A stretch of 64,000 bases of DNA, taken from positions 1,361,537 through 1,425,536 of the forward strand of contig NW_020653712.1 in NCBI RefSeq assembly GCF_003589595.1, in the 5' to 3' direction. This stretch comes from Hyposmocoma kahamanoa. Taxonomy: Eukaryota > Arthropoda > Insecta > Lepidoptera > Cosmopterigidae. The translations under genes and the position numbers were made by a program. Below are positions 10,001 to 20,285 of this stretch, one piece after another; position 1 is the first letter of the stretch, and each line of letters starts with the position of its first letter. The notes beneath the pieces are model-generated. The model was not told the DNA's origin. It was given only the letters and a program-made list of their open reading frames with translations, and searched no databases.

Positions 10001-12005
10001 TGTCGTGGTAGCCATCAACGAGTTATGTCTAATAATAATGCCAACCATATTATAGTCGTCACCAAATAAGAGGCCAAATTTGACACTTGTCATCGTGGAC
10101 TAATCATATCACTAATCACATTATACGATTTTCACGAGACATCGATTAAAAATTCTAAGAGTTTATGATTGTTTAGATTATTTTTCGGTTCATTGTTGTT
10201 CTGGGGGCCTAAAAGGCCAAATCGTGCAATTCTGTTAAAAGCAATTCATTTACAGAACTTCTTGCAATTCTGTAGCAATTCCTCTTTCGTAAAATTGTCC
10301 CACATTCCGAGTAACTGTATCCAATTCTTTTAATTTTGATTTTATGTTATTTATAAATGGTTTATTACCAGAATTTAGTGTAAATAAGTATAAGTTCATC
10401 GATAAAATAACTACATAAAAAGATTAAATTACCAAGAAACCAAGGATTTCATAAATATTCAATTATTTGGCTGGCAATAAGTTAGAAGTTGTCAATGTCA
10501 ACAACAAACAATCTCAAATAATGTTCATAATTTTTTGTAATTTCTTTTTTAATATTTTTTCGGTGAAATTCGGCGATTAATTGCTTACAACACTATTATT
10601 TAAAAAAATAGCTTGAAGACGTAACTATTCTCGGGACATTTCAGAGTAACTCCAAATTGCATTTTATTTTGGAATTCGTGCGAAAACAGTACTTCAAATA
10701 TTTTTAGTCATATTATATAATGTTTCAATAAAATTTACGTTTTTTTAAAACTCAATTATGCTAATAATTGTTTGTTTATTGTTTCGTTGATTGCATTCAA
10801 CGTTACATACTATCGCCTTCTTTAGCTGTCAAATTTACTATATTTCTCTGGCTCGCACCTCTTGAGTTTTTCGGAATTTTTGTACGAAATGTAATTTGAA
10901 GGAAAACATTGTGATGAAACCTGTGCTTTGAAGGTTAACAACTCTCTTTGGGCCAGGGTGGCGTACTATGATGACCTAAAACCTCATCTGAAGGCAGACC
11001 CGTGCTCAACAGTGTGACGTACAAGTAGGTTTATGATGATTATGATTTTTGTCTACTGAACAATGTTTCGAGTAAATACTTTAATGCGCAGAGTGAAGTC
11101 AATAAACAACCCGGACTCGCGCGTGCGCGAATTGAAGGCGTACGTGACGTCCCGCTGGCCGGCGTGGCCCGTGACGCGCTACGCGCTGGACGTGGAAGCC
11201 ATCACCACCCGCAAGAAGCCCAACCTCATCCTCAACGTGGACGGCATCGTCGCCTGCGCCATGGTTGACATGCTGCGCCATTGTCAGCTGTTCACACAGT
11301 AAGTGCCTGCCTTGGCTACCATTCATTCGTTCTTACCAATGATTCGTTCAATTCTCTCATTCATAATATAATGTTTTCATGTAGTCTCTCTTGTCTCTCC
11401 ATTATCCACTTCATGTGTTGTACTACAAGAGGTGGGGGCCTGGAGAGTGAGTACAAGCTAGACCTAGTTTAGACTCCAGTCTCCCACAAATGTAACTATT
11501 ACCAAGTACCTTACTCTTAATATACATCTTGTAGCTTTGTGAGGAGAAAACTAAATAAATTTGTATTAGTCACTGCATACTAATTCATTTCACTCATTCA
11601 CTCCACTTATTCATTCGTTCAAGTCACTGGTGTTTCATGTTTCAAACATCACCCAATTATTTCACTTATTCAAGTTAATCATTCACTTTATTCATTCATT
11701 TTACTCGTTGAAGCTACTCATTCCTGTCTCAAATTTAAGTCACTCGTTCAAGTTATTCATTCACTTAACTCATTAATTTCACTCATTCACTCCACTGCTT
11801 CTATAAACGAATTACAATATATATTCATTCTTTTTTTAACAGGGAAGAAGGAAACAACTACATCCAAATGGGCTCAATCAACGCACTATTCGTCTTAGGC
11901 CGAACTATCGGCCTTGTCGGGCATTACCTCGACCAGAAGCGCATGAAGCAGCCCCTGTACCGCCATCCGTGGGACGATATCACCTATATGAGCCCGTTAA
12001 ACTAA
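933..12005 (+). CDS. ACLY: ATP-citrate lyase, C-terminal seven exons (gene-level span)
   Basis: Cytosolic ATP-citrate lyase makes acetyl-CoA and oxaloacetate from citrate and CoA using ATP, feeding lipid synthesis. Seven exons (933-1081, 3525-3614, 3705-3847, 7788-7950, 9383-9516, 11092-11298, 11843-12005) join in one frame with AG/GT borders at every junction. They cover the end of the CoA-binding/phosphohistidine region and the whole citrate-synthase-homology domain. Visible motifs: QFGHAG (the His matches human phospho-His760), [14 protein letters not shown] (His900), MGIGHR (His975), NLILNVDG (Asp1026), GHYLDQKR and YRHPWDD near the end. The protein ends [10 protein letters not shown], close to the usual length. 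Residue matches to human numbering are from knowledge of the family; the motifs are seen in the sequence. The first exon in view starts in mid-protein, so the promoter and about two thirds of the protein lie left of the window. All catalytic residues are kept, so the gene looks functional. A lineage-specific paralogue cannot be excluded. Confidence 0.95.
1543..1936. mobile_element. MITE family D, copy 1 (right end missing)
   Basis: Begins with CATCGAGTATATAACCAGAA, the terminal inverted repeat of this family, and runs through the shared internal blocks (GAATCACATTTCATCGG, TCCATTATAGCAAAGCTC) to about 1936, where the match stops before the right end. Confidence 0.7.
2165..2685. mobile_element. 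MITE family D, copy 2 (complete)
   Basis: Ends in inverted repeats CATCGATTATACAACCAGAA on the left and TTCTGGTTATATACTCGATG on the right. No open reading frame of note. The internal stretch GTTGACGACACTCGTCAATT is a local palindrome shared by all copies. Confidence 0.8.
3163..3376 (+). mobile_element. tRNA-derived SINE family B
   Basis: Forward copy: CTCCGTGGCCGAACGGTTAC head, CTCGTGAGTTTGTGTGTAAT body, TTTCCCTAGTGCGGGGCTAA end, then a GTGTGTGCGTGTG tail. It sits in the ACLY intron before the exon at 3525. Confidence 0.75.
3525..3614 (+). CDS. ACLY: ACLY exon (linker into citrate-synthase-like domain)
   Basis: Thirty codons, phase 0 to phase 0, after a pyrimidine-rich tract ending TTTTTCAAG and before GTAAGC. 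It encodes [10 protein letters not shown] through VPMDYDWAR, matching the VPMDYSWAR stretch of animal ACLY. Confidence 0.94.
3705..3847 (+). CDS. ACLY: ACLY exon, [10 protein letters not shown] region
   Basis: Acceptor TTAACAG, donor GTGAGT. It encodes [24 protein letters not shown] and GVGGTISLL, and ends with two bases of a Trp codon completed by the next exon. It aligns over its whole length with animal ACLY. Confidence 0.95.
4496..4642 (-). mobile_element. tRNA-derived SINE family B, 3' truncated
   Basis: Reverse copy from ACACCCAAACTCACGAG to CCCGGCCCGGGGAAACG and the tRNA-like head, diverged at the ends. In an ACLY intron. Confidence 0.65.
5307..5546. other. GC-rich island in an ACLY intron
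   Basis: Sharply GC-rich block with repeated GGTAGACCCGCGG / GGTAGACACGCGG and a palindrome around CTCAGTGGGCCGCACTGGTC. Open frames cross it on both strands but show no known domain or splice logic. It may be part of a GC-rich mobile element. Confidence 0.4.
6060..6200 (-). repeat. LINE-like 3' end with TTTA repeat
   Basis: TTTATTTATTTATTTATGG followed by AAAACCAACAGCTTCTTACA looks like the reversed tail of a CR1/Jockey-type LINE. Similar (TTTA)n-headed blocks occur at 9907-10070, 42197-42430 and 47838-48050. Class uncertain. Confidence 0.35.
6227..7403. mobile_element. MITE family E, long copy
   Basis: Inverted ends CATTGACCTACCAATAAATG and ACCAACAAATGG-type right end (CCATTTGTTGGTAGGTCAATG read on the plus strand, 21 bases shortened here to TTTGTTGGTAGGTCAATG). 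The 8-base duplication CATCGTGC at 6219-6226 and 7404-7411 is perfect. It carries about 860 extra bases (about 6380-7244) absent from the short copies, of unknown origin and without a convincing protein. Confidence 0.85.
7412..7787. other. ACLY intron stretch, nothing recognised
   Basis: AT-rich sequence between the MITE family E element and the next ACLY exon. A 72-codon minus-strand open frame shows no domain. Confidence 0.4.
7788..7950 (+). CDS. ACLY: ACLY exon with [13 protein letters not shown] catalytic motif
   Basis: Acceptor ATCACAG, donor GTAAGT. The first base completes the Trp codon begun in the previous exon. It encodes [18 protein letters not shown], then [14 protein letters not shown] and [18 protein letters not shown]. 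The His of TADHGP corresponds to human His900, which acts on the citryl-CoA intermediate. Confidence 0.96.
9088..9255 (+). repeat. Repeat family M (ACCGACTT...GGTGGAGGTTCTCAA)
   Basis: AACCGACTTTAAAAAAGGTG, GGTTCTCAATTCGACTGTA and TTGGAAAGAGGGTACCTCAG. Related pieces at 18605-18975 (reverse), 33335-33420 (reverse), 35090-35215 and 60140-60260. A common lepidopteran dispersed repeat; class not assigned. Confidence 0.55.
9383..9516 (+). CDS. ACLY: ACLY exon with MGIGHR motif
   Basis: Acceptor TTACCAG, donor GTAACG. It encodes [31 protein letters not shown] and MGIGH, and ends with two bases of an Arg codon. The His of MGIGHR matches human His975. Confidence 0.95.
9683..9895 (-). mobile_element. 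Repeat family C, reverse copy
   Basis: Contains AAAGATCTGAGGAGCACTGC, GACAAGTCCCATGTGCC and GCTTGGCGGCAGAAATAGGT, the reverse of the family consensus. Family C recurs at least ten times in this window, always with CAGGCGCACGACTTGTTCGT and CCCGTCACTTGAT near its 3' end. It looks like a lepidopteran SINE or LINE 3' end; the exact class is not certain. Confidence 0.65.
9907..10070 (-). repeat. LINE-like 3' end with TTTA repeat
   Basis: ATTTATTTATTTTATTTATT followed by AACACTAAGAATATTACAAA and CTGTCGTGGTAGCC, in an ACLY intron. Confidence 0.35.
10080..11080. other. ACLY intron stretch, nothing recognised
   Basis: AT-rich intronic DNA without a clear element boundary or coding signal. Confidence 0.4.
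11092..11298 (+). CDS. ACLY: ACLY exon with NVDG catalytic aspartate
   Basis: Acceptor ATGCGCAG, donor GTAAGT. The first base completes the Arg codon, followed by [28 protein letters not shown] and [11 protein letters not shown]. The Asp of NVDG matches human Asp1026. The exon is clearly more GC-rich than its flanks. Confidence 0.95.
11325..11830. repeat. Degenerate TTCAYTCA-type simple repeat in last ACLY intron
   Basis: The intron between the last two ACLY exons is strewn with near-copies of ATTCATTC, TTCACTCA and CATTCGTTC, with changing spacing. It looks like a decayed short tandem repeat. No element ends were seen. Confidence 0.6.
11843..12005 (+). CDS. ACLY: ACLY last coding exon and stop
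   Basis: Acceptor TTTTTTAACAG. It encodes [34 protein letters not shown] and [14 protein letters not shown], then TAA at 12003-12005. The C-terminus is a little shorter than the vertebrate one. Confidence 0.95.
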
Positions 12006-12240
12006 AACTTCAGATATTGAGAGCGGACCTTTTTAAGTTGTCACTTAATTTGGCATTGGTTTTTTTTTATTTATTTATTTGCTCATATTACAATAATTTA
12101 TTATCTAAGTACCAGGCAGTCTTAAACCTAAAGGGTTTGTTTGAGTGTTGCTCTATTCGTAATATTTATACACACATAATCTTAAACATATAGACAACAT
12201 TTTGTTTATACAAAGACTTATGTAATACAAATAAACGTAC
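12006..12240 (+). other. ACLY: ACLY 3' untranslated region and poly(A) signal
   Basis: AT-rich sequence after the ACLY stop. The first clear AATAAA on this strand is near 12229-12234 (in CAAATAAACG), a plausible cleavage signal about 225 bases after the stop. The exact end is inference. Confidence 0.5.
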
Positions 12241-12844
12241 GTACGTTTCAATTGTGAAACAACAGCGGACGCAAACTAAGCTTTTGTATCTACTGTAGTG
12301 AATGAATTCTATAGAGAACCTTTGTCCTGCGGTTTAACGACACGCCGCACTGCCCGCTGCCCCATCAGTCATCGGGTGCTTGTCAACGCTGGATCTGTGT
12401 CAAATTTTCTCCACCTGTTCATATTTAAATATCATAATTTTCTGCGCTCCGATGCCTCCAAAACCTCCTAAAATCTAGCGTTTGAATAGCTCGCCTTGAG
12501 ATCGGATGAAATGGTGGCAAAGGGTGTGTCTATTTAACATTAAAAAAAACACAAATTATGTATCTAAAATTGCGCGTGCAGAAAAACTTTCAGGTCTAGG
12601 TATACTTAATTTTTTGCGTTCATCATAGAGCGTAGTTTGCTTTCGAACGAATTGAAGCCAATTTGAATTAGTAGTCGATCACAGATTAGCGATTAGTTTA
12701 GTGTTGCACAATATCGTTATTCTTTTGTTTTTGAGATTTTGCTCACGAAAACAAGTACTTGGAGTCCGTCTTATGCTTCATAGGGTATTTGACAAGTTAA
12801 TTTTTATATAAAGACCAAACAAACAAAGGGAAATTCCTTCGAGC

Positions 12845-13035
12845 TGACTGCACTGGAACCAGACTGTTTAGTCGCAGTAGAGCTCCTTGTGAGAGTTCGT
12901 CAAGGGAAGTACATAGATCCGCCAAAACCAAATACATAGATCCGCCAAAAAGCGCATAGAAAAATTCGCGAGGTCCGCTGGTTGGTTCCGTGGCTTAGTT
13001 GGCATAGCGTCTGGCACGGTTTGCTAGGGTACATC
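12845..13035 (+). repeat. Fragments of repeat families C and A
   Basis: GCAGTAGAGCTCCTTGTGAG and CGTCAAGGGAAGTA belong to family C. CCGTGGCTTAGTTGGCATAG with GTCTGGCACGGTTTGCTA is the tRNA-like part of family A. Confidence 0.55.
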
Positions 13036-13989
13036 GCTAAGCTAGTTGAAATTACGCAGCTGAAATTGCACGTGTACTTTGCCTCGATCGTAAATCCATA
13101 ATAAGTATAAAAAATATATATATTTTGCGCCCTGACGCGTGATTGCGCGTACGCAAATTCAGCAGCGTTTTTTCCGCTAGACAATTAAGTGACAACTTAA
13201 ACGTAATCGAGTTAAGAGTATATGATTTGTAGATTTTTTTTAAAGCAATGTTATTTCTACAAAAAAAGAAAAAACGTACGGTAGGTGTTTTTAAATAAAT
13301 AAAAAAATGTTAATAGTTCTAGCTTTAGGGGGTTATTAAGTGTAGCTGTTTCTCGTGACAAATGAAAAGGTACTCTATTTTGTTTAGTATAAGCATCATA
13401 ATACTGGTCCCGCCTCTAAAGTGATTTTTTAAAACTTTTTCTAGCTGCTTTTCTAAGTTTTCAAGCCCACTTTCTACTGCTTGACACAGGTCTCAGTTAT
13501 TTTAGAGTAGTAACGAGTTGAAGAATTTTTAGTAAACGATTGTAAATGGCCTAATGCTCTTTGTTAGTAGACCTGTGTAGAACAGTGGGACATTAAGGCT
13601 ATTATTATACTCACACAAAATCTCGTGTTAAGTGATGATATTTGAAATTATACTGTACCCACTCAGCACACGGTTTGAGTGTTTTTCAAATGAAGCTGTA
13701 CTAAATGAAGTATAGGTATCCTGTCATTCCATTCGTTTATTTATGATACATTTGTGTTAAGTACAACAAGATCTGATGATGATTGAAAATCGTGCAAAAT
13801 TTTTAATAAAATAGAAAAAAATATATTTTACTTTTTTTTTCACACTTTTTTTTTGTTATAACGTAATATATTCGTCCATATTCACTTTAGAAACTGCAAT
13901 TCTCCTAATAGGGTATTTCACATGTGCTGAATTAAATGCTATTCGTGGACATTGATAAATATAAATACGTTAATTGTTACAAGCATTTA

Positions 13990-14287
13990 AACCAAACACC
14001 TAAGGCTCAACTCACACTGGCGCAGAGTTGCGACGCGTCATGTTTTTCGCCTATAGCATATTCATCTCATTTTCCCATTATTTGTGTATACAAATTTGTG
14101 TTATACAAGTATGGAGTCGCGCGTCGACGCGCGCAGCCGCTCAACTGCAACTTGGGTGCAGTGAGGCGTCAGACGCCGACCACACTGTGATCCGGGCGTA
14201 CTAATGCCAGTGTTGCCAGGCGTTGTAGTTGAAAAACAGGACGCGACGCGACGCTTCGACTCTTCGCCAATATGAGTTGAACCTAAA
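13990..14287. mobile_element. MITE with GCGACGCG-rich inverted ends
   Basis: Left TAAGGCTCAACTCACACTGG (14001) and right CCAATATGAGTTGAACCTAA (to 14287) are inverted copies, followed inward by GAGTTGCGACGCGTC and ACGCGACGCTTCGACTC. GC-rich island in AT-rich DNA. Confidence 0.65.
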
Positions 14288-14342
14288 GAGGAAATTCACC
14301 CTTTTAAGCATCGGAAGGCCAACATTCGTAGTCACCTTGTAT

Positions 14343-14897
14343 CATCGGGTATGTTACCAGAAATAGAGACGAAATGAGGGCCATTCATCCCTGGCAACTC
14401 ATCGGGCAAATGGGCCTTATATCACTTTTAAATATCAACTCAATATCAACGTTTGCACTGAAATCACAAATTAGAAAACTGAAATAGTACAGCGCCAACA
14501 ACTGACCTGTGTGTACGTCTCCGTATATTCCAAAAATATTCAGTATTTATTGTAATAAAGATTATATCTCTAACTATAGGGGGCTGTTCCATTCGGTGGT
14601 GTGGGTAAAACAGCCTAACATCTAATTGCAAAACAAACGGAATCACATTTCATCGGCAATTAAAAATTAAATACGTGATTTTGCAATTTTCGTCCATTAT
14701 AGCAAAGTTCAATTAACTTGAACTTTGCTATAATGGTCGACTGGTCGATTTGAAGTGCAACAATTGACGACACCCGTCAATTGTTTCGAATTCGGGCTGG
14801 CCAATCGGAGCGCAGTTGTCACAGTAATGATTTGGCGGAATAGTTTTCAAACAAATTAAATGACATTTCGTCTCTATTTCTGGTTATATACTCGATG
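14343..14897. mobile_element. MITE family D, copy 3 (complete)
   Basis: Same inverted ends (left CATCGGGTATGTTACCAGAA, right TTCTGGTTATATACTCGATG). This copy carries an extra small hairpin at about 14693-14738 made from a duplicated, inverted CATTATAGCAAAGTTCAA block. Confidence 0.8.
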
Positions 14898-15958
14898 CCT
14901 TGTATACAGGGTTATTTTTAAAATACGTCTCAGGACTATATTACTAACATCATAAACAACAACTTCGCTGAGTTTGCAAAAGCCCCCATAAGCGGTATTT
15001 TTACAAATTATTTATACTTCGTTTCAATTAATTTTAAACAAACAGTAAACACACTGACCCGACCATAAACGCTTTAGTGATAGCCAATTGTAATGCCAAC
15101 TACAAATCAATTAATTAATTGAATCAATCTATTTGTTTAATTGAGTCATTCTAGCGGCTTTCCTTACATAATCTATAAAAGCATATTTAAAATTTCTGAA
15201 ATCTTATACTCGTTGGATTGCGATTGATATTTTCGATTTACTAATCGATTACAAAAACTTTAATTGCACAGCACTATGCAATCGTAGACTAATCATACCT
15301 TTATAATTAAAACATAACCTCACTTTTTGACTACCATTTTTCAAATACGATAAATTTCACGATGTTATTCAAATGAATATTGTTGGAAACAGTGATGAGA
15401 TATCAAGTCAAAGTCTTCGAAATATACATGAAAGTGTTGCTTATTCGATTTATTGAGTGATTGTTTTAGAATTGTAACCAAACCTGCTTGTTTACTTTTT
15501 GTCTAAAATGGATTGAAACAGACTACAGTTTGATTGTTGAGAAAATTAGCGCATTTTGTACTTGTTACTGGAAAAAAAAAACTTTAGATGCCAATATCCC
15601 GAAAGTTAAATGCAAATTTAGTTATGACAAGACCAGCAGAATAATTGACAGTTTTGTATATTTAACTAAAAGTCCGACTACATCGACCTAAACCGATCCT
15701 AGGGGTGGCTACCCTGAGATTACAATGCTGAACATCTACATACATTGGGGTAGAAGAAAATACTGTGATGTCATGACCCATAATGACGTCATGTAACTAG
15801 TCACTAACTACTTTCATCATTCATATTTCTGGTGTTAGTTGAAATATTGAAACACGAATTCCTGATTAATTTTCGTCGTGTTCATGTGAATCGATTTTAG
15901 CATGAAAACAAAATTTAAGTCTAATGCCCTATTGCACGTGTAAACCCCATGTGAAAAA

Positions 15959-16689
15959 TATACAGGGTTACATTTTATTAGTGTTCTTTGACAGTTTATT
16001 AGTGATGATTATTATCAGTCAATCGTCGCTAATGACAAATAACATTATCTACAAAAAGCTTATTTTTCAGAAGAGTAACACTACTTTTGAGTAGCTTATT
16101 ATTTTGATATTTCTAATACTAATGACTTAAAATTTGCTTGGTTTTTGCAATTAACAGTATATAATGTTGTTTGACTTCAATATGACGTAATACGAACTAC
16201 TTTTGCAGGTTCTTGTCAGATGACAAAAATAAAACAGTTATACCGATTTACAATACGAGAAGAACCAATTTGCATCCCTTGTTTTCTGCTCAATGATCGT
16301 CTGGAAGCCACTTAGGAATTAAACCTACAGTAGGATTAATAGAAAAATACGATTTTCTTAAATTTATTTGTGATTTATTGAGCGCGAGCATTGTTTCGTG
16401 CTGTGATAAAGCCAGAAAGAGGGCAATAAGGCGCGGGCGAGAGAGACGTGAAATATGATTTAAAGAGCGTTTCCCCATTTCATTAGTGTTCTGGTTGTCA
16501 CCGTAATTTCTAATATGCAATAAATGCAATTTTATTTTAAATCACGCACAACACATATACAACATAATTAACACACAGGGCAAGATGGCATATGAAACAA
16601 ACCGATATTCTTATTCAAGTTATACTTAATTAGCAAGTGTAATCATCCCATTAAAGTTTAGGGGCATTAATAAAATGTTACCCTGTATA
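15959..16689. mobile_element. TA-flanked non-autonomous element
   Basis: Inverted ends TATACAGGGTTACATTTTAT at 15959 and ATAAAATGTTACCCTGTATA ending at 16689. The outer TA fits a Tc1/mariner-type duplication. About 730 bases without a recognisable transposase. Confidence 0.75.
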
Positions 16690-16980
16690 AATTTTTACAA
16701 TGGAGAATTGTGATAGAGCTTTATAGATGGCGTTAGATACTTTAAAACGTTTTAAATATATAAAATACTATTTATTAAAATGCATCGCATTCTATGAGCT
16801 TCTTGATGTATTAAATAAATTATATACATATATTAGAAAAAAACTAAAGGAAAACGAATTAGTATGGCACTATTTTTTAGAATTACTCAGCACTGTAGTA
16901 GGGTTTAGTTTAACGAAGTGCATTTCGATAACACTGGAACTGCAAAAGTTCCGATGCACTCATATTGCAGCTCATGTAAC

Positions 16981-18471
16981 TATACTCTAGCCAAATTCGA
17001 TGTAGAATGTTTAATAACAAAACATTGCTAGGCAACGAATGATGGCATAGGAGAACATTTTTTCAATGCTCATTATTAAGGTTGGCTCTGCCCACGGCCT
17101 GCTCCCTTAAGGCCCATTTAGATGGAGAGATTTTATCGCACGCTTCGCGACGAACAATCGTACGCGATTATCGTAAGCAATAATCGCCATAAGATTATCG
17201 TATCATAATGTTTACATTCAGGCAAGAACTAAAATCTCGCCTATGATTATGTCATACGAGATTCGCAAGTAACTTAATTGCCCCCTCGACTGTATACACA
17301 GAGAAATATGTGGTAAGGAGATTCTTGCTTACGAGTTTTCGACTTGTCTAAACACGATTTCGTATGACATTTTTTCAAGTTCATACGATTATCGTACAAA
17401 TCCGTTCGAACCATAGATTTAGTGGATATACTAAATCTATGGTTCAGTGAGTTCAGTGATTACTTCGGTATTGACTATGGACATATCAAAATGACGCAAA
17501 AATCATTCAAATTTGGAACCGCCGATAATATTAAGATGAATTTAATAGAAATACACATTTTTAAATTGTTTTTTTTTTTTTCTTCAAATTTTATTACATT
17601 TCTTAACCCAAATTTTTTTTTCGCTCTGGTTTCATTAATTCTTGTCTTAGAAAAGCAGTGGTAATCAAACCCTCGCGCACTGCACTCGAAAAACGGCTGG
17701 CACAGAAACTCGAAATACGATTTTTGCTTTCGAGTTCTGTTTACACGGAGACGTTTAATATTCAAAGGCGAGGCGATTATCGCTCATGTGAAATGGCGAT
17801 AATCGCGAATGTTTAGACGAGGAAAGTTTTTTTATGTTCTTTGGATAATCGTATCTTCGAGACGAGAAACTCTCCATCTAAATGGCCCTTTAATTTGAAT
17901 TTAAAAAGGTTAGTAGGTAATTGGGTTATGTAGAAGTAATACTTACCTAGCCAATTATTATAAAGTTTAGAAAATTACTATTGATACGTATGATCTAGGA
18001 ATAAAAATAAGTGTTTGCATCCTATTAATATTTACTGCTAGATGGTAGGTAATGGTAGATGAAAAGAAACAAAATTGTAACATTTTATTTGATATTAATT
18101 TAATATAATATTATTTTATATCATCCAGCATCTATTTCAGATTCTGAACTTGAATTACCACCAGAACTCGAATGTTTGCAATCTCTCCCTTCAAATCAAA
18201 ATGTCATCAGGGATGACACAGTTTTATAAATAATTAATTACTAGTAATTTTTATGTCATTTTAAGGTGATTTGAAACTTCTGTTGCATAATATTCATTAT
18301 AAACATGGCTTAAAGATTTACTATTATCCATAATCTAGTTGAATTTCATAGAAATATATTGAAATTGTGGTAACTGTGAAAGAGATGAAATCCCTAAAAA
18401 TCATGTTTGTTGTTGTTTCAGTGTTTTTGTTTGTTGACATGTATTCTACATCGAATTTGGCTAGACTATAG
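16981..18471. mobile_element. TA-flanked element containing a nested TTAA element
   Basis: Inverted ends: TCTAGCCAAATTCGATGTAG near 16987 and CTACATCGAATTTGGCTAGA near 18447, with TATA outside each. The TTAA element at 17107-17893 is inserted within. No transposase seen. Confidence 0.75.
17107..17893. mobile_element. TTAA-flanked (piggyBac-type) non-autonomous element
   Basis: TTAA followed by GGCCCATTTAGATGGAGAG on the left, CTCTCCATCTAAATGGCCCT then TTAA on the right. The inside has short palindromes of TACGATTATCGTA type. TTAA duplication and inverted ends are typical of piggyBac-mobilised MITEs; the class is inference. Confidence 0.8.
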
Positions 18472-18604
18472 GCAAATATACTATACTATTTTTTTACAAG
18501 ATGGAGTAAAGTGACGTTTGTAGGGTTGCCATTTGATTAAAATTTCAAATGGCCATATATTGCTAAGTTTTATTGAAAAGTACGCGAAACTGGATTAATC
18601 CCTA

Positions 18605-18975
18605 GTTTGCCAGGCTTGAGAGGTGGAATATTTTCGTCAAATTTAAATGAGACCAATACTGAGTACACACTTAGGCTTTAAACAGACAGACTGCATTTCA
18701 ACTGCACTCCGACTGCAAATTTGCAGTTTGAAGCAGTTCAAATGCAGTTGATGCATTTTAACTGCATTCAACCGTTTCGTTGAAACTGCACACCTACTAC
18801 TAATTACTGTAAACTGCAAATTTGCAGTCGGAGTGCAGTTGAAATGCAGTCTGTCTGTCTAGAGCCTTACCCTCTTTCCAGCAAAATAAGAATCATCAAA
18901 ACTGGTTCACAAATGCCGAAGTAGTTAATCGCACACACAAAAAACAGCCCAAATTGAGAACCACTTCGTTTTTTT
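18605..18975 (-). repeat. Repeat family M, reverse copy interrupted by a palindrome
   Basis: CAAATTTAAATGAGACCAAT and GAGAACCACTTCG are reverse family M blocks; the palindromic element at 18671-18868 splits the stretch that reads GAGGGTACCTC elsewhere. Confidence 0.6.
18671..18868. mobile_element. Palindromic MITE, about 200 bases
   Basis: Long inverted arms: left TTAGGCTTTAAACAGACAGA, right TCTGTCTGTCTAGAGCCTTA on the plus strand; the match continues inward through TGCATTTCAACTGCACTCCG and GACTGCAAATTTGCAGT. Transcripts would fold into a near-perfect hairpin of about 60 pairs. Confidence 0.8.
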
Positions 18976-19553
18976 TGAATCAGTTAAAAAACAGGTCTCG
19001 TGTTTTCCTGAGAATCCTCACGGAATCTGGGGACTTCCCTCAGCTACCGTAACGTATTTAGTTTGTGCGTTACACAATTGAGATAAAGTGCATTCCCTTT
19101 AATGCATTGTCATTAATTCATTGCGAATTAATTATCATGTTAATTCAACCATAATTGTGACTTCGAACCCTGGTCAAAATAAACGCATTTTACGTAATAA
19201 AGTTTTAAAATCTACTTGACGTTCTTACGTAATTAATTAACTAATTAAGTTAGTTCTTATTAGACCATATTTTGTATGTAAATTCAGAGCATAATATGTT
19301 AAAAAATTGTTACATTATATGTAGATTTTTTTCTATATAAAACATAGGCAATTATTCTAACAAAAATACGGGAGCACATTTTTAGATAATGCACGCAAGA
19401 TTGTTGTTTATATTGTCGGTGTTGTGTGTAATGTTAATATTTACATATATTTATGTATGTAGGGTGAAATTTTATTTATTACTCACTATGATACTACATA
19501 TTTACGCATTGATTTGTCATATAAAGCAATTATAGATTCCAATCCAAATGCAA

Positions 19554-19741
19554 GCAATTTAAAAACTAATTCTGTGGCTCTAGTGAAAAGGGGTGCAAGT
19601 CAAAAAAGCCTACTTTACAAGGAGACGGGAAAAACAGACATGGTATTCACCGTTAAGTGTTTTTCGCGTTTCCTTGTAAAGTTGTCAATTTTTGACTTGT
19701 ACGCCTTTTCACTAGAGACACAGAATTGATTTAAATGGCTT
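19554..19741. repeat. Inverted-repeat hairpin
   Basis: AATTCTGTGGCTCTAGTGAA at 19568 pairs with TTCACTAGAGACACAGAATT ending 19727; pairing continues inward over GTGCAAGTCAAAAA and CTTTACAAGGA. Probably a small MITE. Confidence 0.7.
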
Positions 19742-20011
19742 CTTACTGTTCATTTGATAGTTGTGCAAAGAAAGAAATTTATTCATGACACCACAAAAGA
19801 AAAGCAAAACTAAAAGTAAAAAAAAAATAGAAATTATTTCTCAAATAAAATCCAATAATTTTTATTATTAATATTATTATTTTATTTCATAGCATTTTAC
19901 AAGAAACTCCCCAGTTATTCTCGCGTCGTCTCGGGAATTCACGTAGATAGTATCGTATCTAGTTTGTACGTTACACAATAAACTTCATTATACTATGTAC
20001 ATGTAGCAGTA

Positions 20012-20285
20012 GTAGTAGAGCTCTTTGTACGCAGCAGTAATGCTGACATTACCGGCAAGCAGTAATGTCAGCATTACTGCGTGCCTGTTTTGAAGGGTAA
20101 GGGTGCTAGTAAAATTACAGGCACATGGGACTTGTCAGCTTATATCTCAGAGTGACGGCCGCAGTTGCAGTGCCCCTCAGGTCTTTGCGATTTAATGTTT
20201 TGTTGGCACTGCAACTTGTATTGACAGATGTATCGCTTGCCATCAGGCGCACGACTTGTTCGTCCCGTCACGTGGTATCATTAAA
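20012..20285 (+). mobile_element. Repeat family C, forward copy
   Basis: TAGAGCTCTTTGTACG start, GGGTGCTAGTAAAATTACAG, GCCCCTCAGGTCTTTGCGAT and GTTCGTCCCGTCACGTGGTA end. An inverted duplication of AGCAGTAATGCTGACATTAC occurs at 20033-20070. Confidence 0.65.

Noticed and set aside
16727..16990. 87-codon open frame near the TA elements
   Set aside because: AT-rich composition with no recognisable motif; it ends inside the inverted end of the neighbouring element.
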